Positions 26,513 through 34,375 of a DNA stretch of 64,000 nucleotides are shown piece by piece. The stretch lies in contig JAGXIL010000018.1 of NCBI GenBank assembly GCA_024635655.1, forward strand, positions 1 to 64,000, written 5' to 3'. Numbering within the stretch: the stretch's first letter is position 1; every line of letters starts with the position of its first letter. The stretch is from Gillisia sp. (GTDB lineage: Bacteria > Bacteroidota > Bacteroidia > Flavobacteriales > Flavobacteriaceae). A model generated the notes under the pieces. The model was not told the DNA's origin. It was given only the letters and a program-made list of their open reading frames with translations, and searched no databases. The position numbers were made by a program, and so were the translations under genes.

Positions 26513-28654
26513 TTATATTACCCCCTTTACCGTTCTTAAATTTTTACCTGTGTGATGATGTGCTTTTTTCTCTAGCTCATACAGGCCAAATTTGATTTTC
26601 CAGTAAGGCATCTTTCCATTAAAATATTTGAAGTAGGGTTTGAGGCCATCGGGCTCATCCAGGGCTGATTTTGCTTTTTTAATACTGCTCAATTCCCCCG
26701 GCTGAATATATTTTTCTATCTCAGGATATTTTCCCTCCTGATGTCCTTTTAATAAATGCCCGTAAACGGTTTCCGGTTTCAGCTCCCGTTGTTCTGCAAT
26801 CTCTTCAGGGGATAGCCCATCTTTGATAAGCTTAAGGCTTTGTTCATGCGTAGGCAATAATGACTCCTGAAACTGTTGATGTGCGGCTATGGCTTTTAAG
26901 AACCTGAGAGCATATTTCTCCTGTTTTACTTTTCCTACCCCACTAATTTGCGCGAATTCTTCTTCTGTGCCGGGCAATCTGTCTTCCATATTCTTTAAGC
27001 TGGCATCGCTTAATACTATATATGCCGGCACTTTTTCTTCCAGGGAGATCTCCGTTCTCAATTTGCGCAATTTATCAAATAAGGACCCGGTATTTTCCCG
27101 GGTAACCTTTTCTTTCTTTTCGGCTTTATTTTCCTGGATCAACGTTGCCAGTTTCACAGATCTCTCCTCGTATAAAATTGCCCTGGCCAGGGGTGTTAGT
27201 AATAGCCGACCCTTTTGATGGAATCTTATCTCCAGGATCCCCTGGTTGATCATTTGAATAACGTACTGATGAAGTTCCAGCCATGGAACATCTTTTAAGG
27301 CGCCGTAGGTTTTGATCGTGTGGTATCTTTTCTCGTAGATCGATGCATTTTGCGAACCCCGCAATACATCTACCAGCGTTCCCAAAGATTCCTGCTCCCT
27401 TAACCGGGCCACCGCAGAACAAACCTTTTGCGCCAGCAGGGTGCCGTCAAAGAATTTTGGTGGAGTTTTACAGTTGTCGCAGTTGCCACAGTTCTCGACC
27501 ACGTGTTCTCCAAAATAATTTAAAAGTGCAATTCGCCTGCAACTCAAGGCTTCGGCAAATTGCTGCATGCGTTCCAGTTTCGCCAGTTGGTACTTTTCTG
27601 TGGGGGTGCCTCTTATAAATTTTTGCAACTGTCTAACGTCGGCATAACTATAGAACAACAGGGTATTGGCTGGTAAATTATCCCGACCGCTACGGCCAAT
27701 TTCCTGGTAAAAGCTTTCGATGTTCTTAGGCAGATTATTATGTATCACCCAACGTACAATGCTTTTGTCTATTCCCATACCAAAGGCAATGGTTGCTACA
27801 ATAATGGGAGTGCGGTCGTTAATAAAATCTTCCTGGATTTCACTTCGTTCTTCTGAAGACAACCCGGCGTGGTAGGACCTTGCGGAATAGCCATTTTTTT
27901 GCAATACCGCTGCTAATTTTTCGGTGCTGTTCCTGCTAAGGCAGTAAATGATCCCGCTTTCATCCTGATGAGACTCCAGAAAGTTGAGTATCTGTTTGTT
28001 CTTGTTCTTGCCCGGCCGCACTTCCAGATAGAGGTTCTTACGATCAAAAGAAGCTATATGCTTTGTCGCATCGGGAATGTTAAGTTGTTTGGTGATATCA
28101 TCCTGGGTGGCAGTATCTGCAGTAGCAGTGAGGGCCAGCATGGGAATCTCAGGAAATTTTGTTTTGATAAACCCCAATCGGGTATAGGCAGGACGGAAGT
28201 CATGACCCCACGAGGAAATGCAATGAGCTTCATCTATTGCGAAAAGACTGACCTTTATTGTTGAAAGTAAAGCCAATATATGTCTCAGGCTTTCGGGAGC
28301 GACATACATAAGTTTAAGCTCTCCTGCCTTAAATGCTTGCATTGCCTCCATTTGGATTTCCGGGGGTTGACTACTGTTGTAATAGGAAGCAGCTATCCCA
28401 TTGGCCCGTAAGGCATCGACCTGATCTTTCATCAAGGCTATTAGGGGAGAGATCACAACTGCTGTTCCCGGCAAGGCTAAAGCAGGTAATTGGTAACAGA
28501 TGGATTTTCCGCCACCTGTGGGCATAATGGCCAGGGCATCCTGCCCGCACATGATCCCGCTAATGATCTGTTCCTGATTTGGCCTGAAACTGTCAAATCC
28601 GAAACTGTTTTTTAATAATTCAAGTAAATTCACTTTGGTTTTCATAACATCCAA
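26513..28654 (-). CDS. recQ: ATP-dependent DNA helicase RecQ
   Basis: This 713-residue 3'-5' helicase shows the RecQ motifs in order: motif 0 FGFDSFRPNQEQII, Walker A MPTGGGKSICYQLP, the box FAIDEAHCISSWGHDFRPAY, motif V IVATIAFGMGIDKSIVRWVIH and motif VI QEIGRSGRDNLPA. A zinc cluster follows (CRRIALLNYFGE...CGNCDNC), then the winged-helix RQC domain, an HRDC domain (about 520-600) and a C-terminal helix-turn-helix segment (LSPEEIAEQRELKPETVYGHL). It acts in recombination repair and stalled forks. Length and domains fit the long Bacteroidota form. The start may be Met4. It precedes ssb by 0.2 kb but a terminator separates them. Confidence 0.96.
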   Translation of the reverse strand: MDVMKTKVNLLELLKNSFGFDSFRPNQEQIISGIMCGQDALAIMPTGGGKSICYQLPALALPGTAVVISPLIALMKDQVDALRANGIAASYYNSSQPPEIQMEAMQAFKAGELKLMYVAPESLRHILALLSTIKVSLFAIDEAHCISSWGHDFRPAYTRLGFIKTKFPEIPMLALTATADTATQDDITKQLNIPDATKHIASFDRKNLYLEVRPGKNKNKQILNFLESHQDESGIIYCLSRNSTEKLAAVLQKNGYSARSYHAGLSSEERSEIQEDFINDRTPIIVATIAFGMGIDKSIVRWVIHNNLPKNIESFYQEIGRSGRDNLPANTLLFYSYADVRQLQKFIRGTPTEKYQLAKLERMQQFAEALSCRRIALLNYFGEHVVENCGNCDNCKTPPKFFDGTLLAQKVCSAVARLREQESLGTLVDVLRGSQNASIYEKRYHTIKTYGALKDVPWLELHQYVIQMINQGILEIRFHQKGRLLLTPLARAILYEERSVKLATLIQENKAEKKEKVTRENTGSLFDKLRKLRTEISLEEKVPAYIVLSDASLKNMEDRLPGTEEEFAQISGVGKVKQEKYALRFLKAIAAHQQFQESLLPTHEQSLKLIKDGLSPEEIAEQRELKPETVYGHLLKGHQEGKYPEIEKYIQPGELSSIKKAKSALDEPDGLKPYFKYFNGKMPYWKIKFGLYELEKKAHHHTGKNLRTVKGVI

Positions 28655-28798
28655 TTTTTAAAATTTTTCATAAAAATTTTAGCCCGGGGAATTTGGCAAT
28701 AGGGGGTAAGGGGTATTTTATTTTTGTATTTAAGCTGGGAATTTCAGGAACTGGGACATCTGAAATGATACGCCGGGAAGGGGAAAATGGCAGCTCTT

Positions 28799-28841
28799 AA
28801 AAAGAAAAAGCTATCGCCGGATTTGTATCTCCGGCGATAGC
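28799..28841 (-). terminator. Intrinsic terminator after ssb
   Basis: On the minus strand GCTATCGCCGG and CCGGCGATAGC form a perfect 11-bp stem around a 10-base loop, followed by T5CT5. It begins 10 bp after the ssb stop. Confidence 0.92.
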
Positions 28842-28850
28842 AGAAGAAGA

Positions 28851-29183
28851 TTATTTGCTAAGCAGCAAAACTTCATTACATACTACTTCAGTAGTATAGC
28901 GTTTGTTGCCTTCTTTATCTTCCCAGGAGCGGGTGGTGAGTTTCCCGTCAACGGCAATTTCTTTGCCTTTGTTGACATACTGCTCTATGATCTCGGCAGT
29001 TTTTCCCCAGGCAACGATGTTGTGCCAGTCTGTAGTTTCTACTTTTTCACCTTTTGCATTGGTGTAGCCTCCGTTGGTGGCAATGGAAAATTTTGCCAGC
29101 TTGTTTCCGGTTTCAAGATTTAAGATCTCAGGATCCTGTCCTACTCTTCCAATCAACTGTACTTTGTTTCTAATTGCGTTCAT
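28851..29183 (-). CDS. ssb: Single-stranded DNA-binding protein
   Basis: The 110-residue protein is one OB-fold domain: NKVQLIGRVGQDPEI, NGGYTNAKGEKVETTDWHNIVAWGKTAEI and KGKEIAVDGKLTTRSWEDKEGNKRYTTEVVC. It ends just after the OB fold, so it has no flexible linker and no acidic DDxPF tip that recruits partner proteins. Short SSBs of this kind are common in flavobacteria as a second SSB, often linked to recombination or stress rather than replication. Whether a long SSB is elsewhere in the genome cannot be seen. Confidence 0.94.
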   Translation of the reverse strand: MNAIRNKVQLIGRVGQDPEILNLETGNKLAKFSIATNGGYTNAKGEKVETTDWHNIVAWGKTAEIIEQYVNKGKEIAVDGKLTTRSWEDKEGNKRYTTEVVCNEVLLLSK

Positions 29184-29290
29184 GATTATTAATTTAATGG
29201 TTAAACAGTTAATACTATTGAATTCCTACGATTCAACAGGACAAACTTAGAACAGCAGGTAAGTGGAATTCGGTTCTTAATCATTTACTT

Positions 29291-29318
29291 TCGTTTGCAA
29301 ACGATTGTAGTCGTTTGT
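29291..29318. promoter_or_regulatory. Candidate operator: 14-bp palindrome plus half-site
   Basis: TCGTTTGCAAACGA (29291-29304) is a perfect palindrome, and its half TCGTTTG recurs at 29311-29317. It lies 108 bp upstream of ssb in the 430-bp divergent region shared with the hibernation factor gene. The form resembles LacI- or Xre-type operators; no regulator is assigned. Confidence 0.5.
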
Positions 29319-29615
29319 AATTGGATTTTCGGACAGAATAATCCCTGGATTTACTGGTCTTAAAGCATTTGCACTTCAGCAGAAAAAAAATCCAAAAACT
29401 TTTAAATTTTTTCTGCTATAACCAAATTTTTATTCTTCAGGTTGTTTTAATTTGATTTTCAGCATCTTATACATCAAATATTTCCCTTATACACCATGAG
29501 AATATTTCTTAGTTCTCTTCAGGATAGGAAAATAATTCCCCTATTTTTCAAAACCTGATCCTGCTCATATTTTAGGTCGTATTTAGGTTTTAATTTTAGA
29601 AATAAACTCACAGTT

Positions 29616-29927
29616 ATGACCATAAATATCCAATTTGGAAGGGTGCCTTTCAGCGAGACTTTGACAGAATATGTGATCAGTAAGCTAAACCGGTTAGGTA
29701 GCAGCTACCGGGTAAATAAAGCTCAGGTTTTTTTTAAAAAAGTAAATGCTGCTGCGGGAAAAGATAAAATTTGCGAGATGAGATTAGATCTTTCCGGAAA
29801 GGGAATTACTGCAGTTTCTTCTGAAAGCAGCTTCGAAAAGGCGCTGCGGGAAACGGCAGAAAATATTGAAAAACTGCTAATTACCAAAGCAGCTCCCACT
29901 ACCGGGGATCTACTGGTAGAGGCTTAA
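29616..29927 (+). CDS. hpf: HPF/RaiA-type ribosome hibernation factor
   Basis: The 103-residue protein has the beta-alpha-beta-beta-beta-alpha layout of the sigma-54 modulation/HPF family: VPFSETLTEYVISKLNRLGSSY as helix 1, QVFFKKVNAA and MRLDLSGKGITAVSSESSFEKALRETAENIEKLL as the end. Such proteins bind the 30S decoding site in stationary phase or stress. It is the short type, lacking the ribosome-dimerising C-terminal domain. The segment between strands is somewhat diverged. It is monocistronic, behind a long regulatory-looking region. Confidence 0.85.
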   Translation: MTINIQFGRVPFSETLTEYVISKLNRLGSSYRVNKAQVFFKKVNAAAGKDKICEMRLDLSGKGITAVSSESSFEKALRETAENIEKLLITKAAPTTGDLLVEA

Positions 29928-29973
29928 TTTTTATCGTGCTGGCAGGGAGATGGGGGTTGGCTGAAAAGTCAAA

Positions 29974-30471
29974 TTAAAAGATGACTTCTCTAAACTCCCA
30001 TACCTTCCAGATATAAAGTAACGCGAAGCCCAGCGCTACAATAAATTCCATAAAACTCGAAGCGAGAAATCCGATAAAAGATCCAAAAGCTGCTTTTAAA
30101 GCCGATTTTCGGTCACTTTTATTGATGATCTCTCCTATAAAAGCGCCTATAAAAGGGCCAATGATTATTCCCAGGGGAATGGGGGCTATGATCCCGGCAA
30201 CCAGACCCAGAGTGGCCCCGATCATTCCGCTCCTGCTACCGCCAAACCTTTTGGTGCCCATCGCCGGAATGATATAGTTGAGTCCATAGATAAGGGCGGC
30301 AAATATTAAGGTGATGCCCAGGAACCAGTAGTTCATGGGAACGGAAGGTGCCAAATACAGCATAAGCAGGCCCAGCCAGCTTATGGGAACTCCGGGCAAC
30401 ACGGGGAGAAAACTTCCTAATATCCCAACGATCATCAGGAATGCACCAATGCTTACGAGCAGGATATCCAT
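29974..30471 (-). CDS. DUF456 family membrane protein
   Basis: The 165-residue protein is almost entirely hydrophobic with glycine-rich segments; the conserved GILGSFLPVLPGVPISWLGLL and GTKRFGGSRSGMIGATLGLVAGI are DUF456 features. Function unknown; the glycine-zipper-like pattern suggests tight helix packing. Its ATG overlaps the stop of the upstream small gene as TAATG, so the pair is translationally coupled. Confidence 0.88.
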   Translation of the reverse strand: MDILLVSIGAFLMIVGILGSFLPVLPGVPISWLGLLMLYLAPSVPMNYWFLGITLIFAALIYGLNYIIPAMGTKRFGGSRSGMIGATLGLVAGIIAPIPLGIIIGPFIGAFIGEIINKSDRKSALKAAFGSFIGFLASSFMEFIVALGFALLYIWKVWEFREVIF

Positions 30472-30638
30472 TAATTGGACCTGTTTTTAAACCGCTTATC
30501 TGCGCTATCAATATCACCACCCGATCGATTCCTTTTTGCTTTTCTTTCCTTGATAAACTTCAGGAAATCTTTGATCGTTTCATCTGAAGCCGAATCCAGA
30601 AATTCATTAAATTCTTTTCTTACTTTTTCCTTGTCCAT
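30471..30638 (-). CDS. Small charged protein coupled to DUF456 gene
   Basis: A 55-residue protein from the ATG at 30638 (MDKEKVRKEFNEFL), mostly helical and rich in Lys, Arg, Asp and Glu. Its stop overlaps the start of the DUF456 gene by one base. An upstream in-frame start would add seven residues without support. I recognise no family; it may be a soluble partner of the membrane protein. Confidence 0.65.
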   Translation of the reverse strand: MDKEKVRKEFNEFLDSASDETIKDFLKFIKERKAKRNRSGGDIDSADKRFKNRSN

Positions 30639-30832
30639 AGTTCTTTCAGTTAAAACCACACATAAAATAAACTTCTGCTCAAAAATAAAATTTATAATTA
30701 TAAAGTGTACTCCTTATGCTAATTTAAATTCGTGGTCCTTTTCTACACCAGGTAATAAGATCGTATCTTTTAAATAAGTAAGGAAACAATTTCCGTGATC
30801 AAGGGAGGGAAGAGTTAATAATTGCAAACTTT

Positions 30833-30868
30833 AAACTAAAAGATTAGGTTAAACTAAAAAGTTAGTTT
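30833..30868. promoter_or_regulatory. Tandem palindromic operator of the blaI operon
   Basis: Two 18-bp palindromes lie end to end: AAACTAA-AAGA-TTAGGTT (30833-30850, one mismatch) and AAACTAA-AAAG-TTAGTTT (30851-30868, perfect). The second ends 101 bp before the blaI start codon. BlaI/MecI dimers usually bind one or two such dyads over their own promoter, so these are the obvious candidate sites for self-repression. Nothing like them is seen before the other genes in the window. Confidence 0.65.
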
Positions 30869-30969
30869 ATATTAGCTGTGTTGAAATTCTTCTCCTTGCC
30901 AAAATCAAGTGTGTAGGGCTCTTGAAAGAGAGGAGAAGTTTTTTGATATTAAAATTCAAAGCATATACT

Positions 30970-31332
30970 ATGAAACAACTTACCAAAGCCGAAGAAGAGA
31001 TCATGCAGATCCTGTGGCAACTTGAAAAAGCAAATGTCGCCGGGATCATCGAACAAATGCCCGCGCCCAAACCGGCATATAATACTGTCTCTACCATTGT
31101 GCGTATTTTGGAAAACAAAGAGTTTGTGGGTCATGAAAAAATGGGAAAAGGCTATAACTATTTTCCCCTTGTTAAAAAAGAAACCTACAGCAACCAGAGC
31201 ATGAATAAACTGGTTGATAATTATTTCAACGGATCTTTTAAAAGTATGGTTTCGTTTTTTGTAAAGAAGAACGACCTGGATACAAAGGAGCTGGAAGCGA
31301 TATTGAAGGAGATCAATAAAAAAGAAGATTAA
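30970..31332 (+). CDS. BlaI/MecI/CopY family transcriptional repressor
   Basis: A 120-residue winged-helix repressor: QLTKAEEEIMQILWQLEKANVAGII, PKPAYNTVSTIVRILENKEFVGHEKMGKGYNYFPLV (recognition helix and wing) and a C-terminal dimerisation region with VSFFVKKNDLDTKELEAILKEI. In the Bla/Mec systems the repressor is destroyed when the M56 sensor is activated. I use the ATG at 30970, where homology starts; the frame is open from 30922. The M56 gene begins one base after the stop. Confidence 0.93.
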   Translation: MKQLTKAEEEIMQILWQLEKANVAGIIEQMPAPKPAYNTVSTIVRILENKEFVGHEKMGKGYNYFPLVKKETYSNQSMNKLVDNYFNGSFKSMVSFFVKKNDLDTKELEAILKEINKKED

Positions 31333-31333
31333 A

Positions 31334-32698
31334 ATGACAGGCTATATTTTACAAGTCATATTATTTCAGCTCCTGTTTCTGGGAGTGTATGAAGTAATGC
31401 TGAAAAAGGAGACTTTTTTTAGCTACAACCGCTGGTACCTGCTCGCCACTTCGGTAATATCGCTGTTGTTGCCGCTGGTAAACATTGGAGCTCTCGCCTT
31501 TTTGGTCCCTGCAGAAGCAATTCCGGAGATCACTACCGTATGGCTTCCGGAAGTGTTAATTGGAGATACACCCGCGGCGGCACAAACTTCAGCAACTACT
31601 GAAACTGCAGGGGAAATGCTCAGGATCAACTGGTGGCTGGTAGCCTACGGAACAGGAGTTTTGGCAAGCTTGTTTATTTTCTTTAAAAAATATCAGAATT
31701 TGAGCAGATTATTCCGCTTCAGGACACTTTCTGCGGAAAGAGATCTGCGCATCATTGAAGTTCCCAATTCCACTATAGCATGTACGTTTTACAAGACCAT
31801 TTTTTTGGGAGACAAATTATCTGAAGCTGAAAAACAACAGATCCTCTCTCACGAGCTGGTGCACGTAAAGCAAAAGCACAGCCTTGACCTTGTGTTTTTC
31901 GAGGTCTACAAGATCATTTTCTGGTTCAATCCGCTTATTTACATATACCAGGAGAGGATCTCCACCTTGCACGAGTTCATCGCCGATGCCGTGGTGGTAA
32001 AGACAACCGGGAAGCGCAGTTATTACGAGCAGTTGCTCAACACTGCTTTCAATACCCGAAATATTTCATTTATCAATCAATTTTTCGATCATTCATTAAT
32101 CAAAAAACGAATCGTTATGTTACAAAAACCAAGATCAAAGACAGCTGCAAAGATCAAATACCTGGCATTGCTGCCGCTTATATTGCTTATGTTATCTTTT
32201 GTTTCCTATTCCGGTACAGGAATGAGTTCCGGGGAGACATTCAATGTTCATACACCAGGGATAAATGGTGAGGAAAGTATAATTAATTCAGTAAGTCCTC
32301 CCCAATTAAATATCCCATTTGCAGTAGTGGAACAAATTCCGGTTTACCCCGGTTGTGAGGCCGAGAACGGAGAAGCCGGCAAGGAGTGTTTTAGTAAAAA
32401 CCTCAAGGATTATGTGAACAGGAATTTCAATACCCTGGCGGTGAAACCCTACTTAAAAGAAGGATCAAACAGGCTTGTAGTTGTTTTTACGATTAGCAGC
32501 AGCGGGGAAATCACAGGGGCTAAATCCCGAATGGTGACTCCCGGAGTTGCTGTAGAAGATAAAGCCGTTGTTGAGGAAGAAGCTATTCGCGTGGTTCAAA
32601 GTTTGCCAAAAATGAAACCGGGGAACCACGAAGGAAAAACAGTTGGGGTATCGTATTCCCTTCCGGTGGAGATCTTTATCCCCGGGGAAGAAGATTGA
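31334..32698 (+). CDS. M56 family (BlaR1-like) sensor peptidase with TonB-like C-terminal domain
   Basis: The 454-residue membrane metalloprotease has N-terminal membrane segments (VILFQLLFLGVYEVML, the ATSVISLLLPLVNIG segment), a third near residue 105-115, the zinc motif HELVH at 173-177 and a fourth segment (LALLPLILLMLSFVS, about 280). After it, the periplasmic part contains a TonB C-terminal-like domain (PVYPGCEAENGEAGKECF, LVVVFTISSSGEITGAK, LPKMKPGNHEGKTVGVSYSLPVEI) in place of the penicillin-binding domain of BlaR1. It therefore probably senses an envelope state and cleaves the BlaI-type repressor or another target. Immediately downstream of blaI. Confidence 0.92.
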   Translation: MTGYILQVILFQLLFLGVYEVMLKKETFFSYNRWYLLATSVISLLLPLVNIGALAFLVPAEAIPEITTVWLPEVLIGDTPAAAQTSATTETAGEMLRINWWLVAYGTGVLASLFIFFKKYQNLSRLFRFRTLSAERDLRIIEVPNSTIACTFYKTIFLGDKLSEAEKQQILSHELVHVKQKHSLDLVFFEVYKIIFWFNPLIYIYQERISTLHEFIADAVVVKTTGKRSYYEQLLNTAFNTRNISFINQFFDHSLIKKRIVMLQKPRSKTAAKIKYLALLPLILLMLSFVSYSGTGMSSGETFNVHTPGINGEESIINSVSPPQLNIPFAVVEQIPVYPGCEAENGEAGKECFSKNLKDYVNRNFNTLAVKPYLKEGSNRLVVVFTISSSGEITGAKSRMVTPGVAVEDKAVVEEEAIRVVQSLPKMKPGNHEGKTVGVSYSLPVEIFIPGEED

Positions 32699-32770
32699 AA
32701 AGGCAAAATTTGAGCTGGGTATCAGATCTCATTTAGCCGGTTATATTATTAGAAATTTTAAACTATAGAA

Positions 32771-34297
32771 GTGATGTTAGCATATATCCTACAAGTCATT
32801 ATATTTCAGCTCCTGTTTTTGGGGGTTTACGAAGTGCTACTGAAAAAAGAGACCTTTTTCAGCTATAACCGCTGGTACCTGTTGATCACTTCTGTAATTT
32901 CCCTGTTGTTGCCGCTAATTAAGATCCAGGCGCTCGCTTTTATATTACCTGCGGAAACCATTTCCGAAATCTCCACGGTATGGTTGCCGGAAGTATTAAT
33001 TGGAGAGGCACCCGCGGCGGCTACTCCATTAGATACAACGGAAACCCTTACTGCAGGGACCAACATCAACTGGTGGCTGGTATGTTATGGAGCGGGAGTA
33101 GTGGCAAGCCTCTTTATTTTATTTCGGAAATACCGGAATTTAAACAGACTTTTCAGGTTTAGGGCCATTTCTGCGGAAAAGGACCTGCGTATCATTGAGG
33201 TTCCCAACTCCACAATTGCCTGTACGTTTTACAAGACCATTTTTTTAGGAGATAAATTATCTGAAGCTGAAAGGCATCAGATCCTCTCTCACGAGCTGGT
33301 GCACGTAAAGCAAAAGCACAGCCTGGACCTTGTATTTTTCGAGGTTTACAAGATCATTTTTTGGTTCAATCCGCTTATTTACATATATCAGGAGAGGATC
33401 GCCACCCTGCACGAGTTCATCGCCGATTCCGTGGTGGTAAAGACAACAGAAAAGCGCAGCTATTATGAGCAGTTGCTCAACAGTGCTTTTAATACCCAGA
33501 ACATTTCATTTATCAATCAATTTTTCAATCATTCATTAATCAAAAAACGAATCGTTATGTTACAAAAATCAAGATCAAAAACTATTTCAAAGCTTAAGTT
33601 CCTGGTAATGGTACCACTCATGCTGTTGATGCTAACTTATGTGGCCTGTTCTGAAGAAAAATCCCCTGCAGATGAGGAAATAAGTAAAATTGAAGAAAAG
33701 GCGCTATACATTAAAGTCAAGAATTTTGAAAACCAAACAACTGATGAGAAAGAGAAAATTTCGAAGGCTTTTGAAGAAATGAATTCCGGCATTTATAGTC
33801 AAGTGGCTGTTTCTGACGGTAAAAAGACAGTTATTTTTTCTGAAAATTCTAAGACCGGGAAGCCGGAGATCATCATGGAAAACATACAAGGTGAAATTAT
33901 CGAGGAAAGGAGGGTAAACCCAAAGTCTGAATCTGCCGATATTCCCTTTGCGGTTGTACAAAATCCTCCATTGTTTATGGAATGCGATGACCTTGTTTCA
34001 TCTAAGGTGAGAAAAGAATGTACTTCCAGCACAATACAAACTATAGTTAGTGAAAATTTTGACAATAGTTTGGCCGAAAAATTAGGATTGACGGGTACAA
34101 ATAGAATTATTGCTGTTTTTACAATAAATAAGGAAGGCAAAGTAAGTGACGTGCGTGCCCGTGCTCCCCACCCTGATCTGGAAGTAGAAGCAAAAAGAGT
34201 TATAAATCTTATACCACCAATGAAACCTGCAATGCATGAAGGAAAATTTGTTTCCGTTTCATATTCCCTGCCCATAGTATTCCAGGTGAATGAATAG
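32771..34297 (+). CDS. Second M56 family sensor peptidase with a different periplasmic tail
   Basis: A 508-residue tandem paralogue of the preceding gene. The first 300 residues are nearly identical (for instance the block around HELVH, here 174-178), while the periplasmic part diverges: it has an extra region after VACSEEKSPADEEI with a TonB-box-free beta-rich segment (LYIKVKNFENQTTDEKEK...KTGKPEIIMENIQGEIIEE) before a TonB-like domain (NPPLFMECDDLVSSKVRKECTSS, IIAVFTINKEGKVSD, IPPMKPAMHEGKFVSVSYSLPI). The two genes thus combine a conserved protease with different sensor ends. The pair is separated by 72 bp, and a terminator-like hairpin follows at 34335. Confidence 0.92.
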   Translation: MMLAYILQVIIFQLLFLGVYEVLLKKETFFSYNRWYLLITSVISLLLPLIKIQALAFILPAETISEISTVWLPEVLIGEAPAAATPLDTTETLTAGTNINWWLVCYGAGVVASLFILFRKYRNLNRLFRFRAISAEKDLRIIEVPNSTIACTFYKTIFLGDKLSEAERHQILSHELVHVKQKHSLDLVFFEVYKIIFWFNPLIYIYQERIATLHEFIADSVVVKTTEKRSYYEQLLNSAFNTQNISFINQFFNHSLIKKRIVMLQKSRSKTISKLKFLVMVPLMLLMLTYVACSEEKSPADEEISKIEEKALYIKVKNFENQTTDEKEKISKAFEEMNSGIYSQVAVSDGKKTVIFSENSKTGKPEIIMENIQGEIIEERRVNPKSESADIPFAVVQNPPLFMECDDLVSSKVRKECTSSTIQTIVSENFDNSLAEKLGLTGTNRIIAVFTINKEGKVSDVRARAPHPDLEVEAKRVINLIPPMKPAMHEGKFVSVSYSLPIVFQVNE

Positions 34298-34334
34298 GCT
34301 CCTCACCATATTCATTATTTTGTTAGCGGCGAAG

Positions 34335-34357
34335 GCCGGGGCCCAGGCCCCGGCTTT
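34335..34357 (+). terminator. GC-rich hairpin between the M56 and TlpA genes
   Basis: GCCGGGGCC-CA-GGCCCCGGC followed by TTTGCTTT. It lies 38 bp after the second M56 gene and 22 bp before the TlpA gene, so it probably attenuates rather than fully separates the two halves of the operon. The loop of two bases will open to a slightly shorter stem. Confidence 0.7.
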
Positions 34358-34375
34358 GCTTTAAAACTTTGAAAT

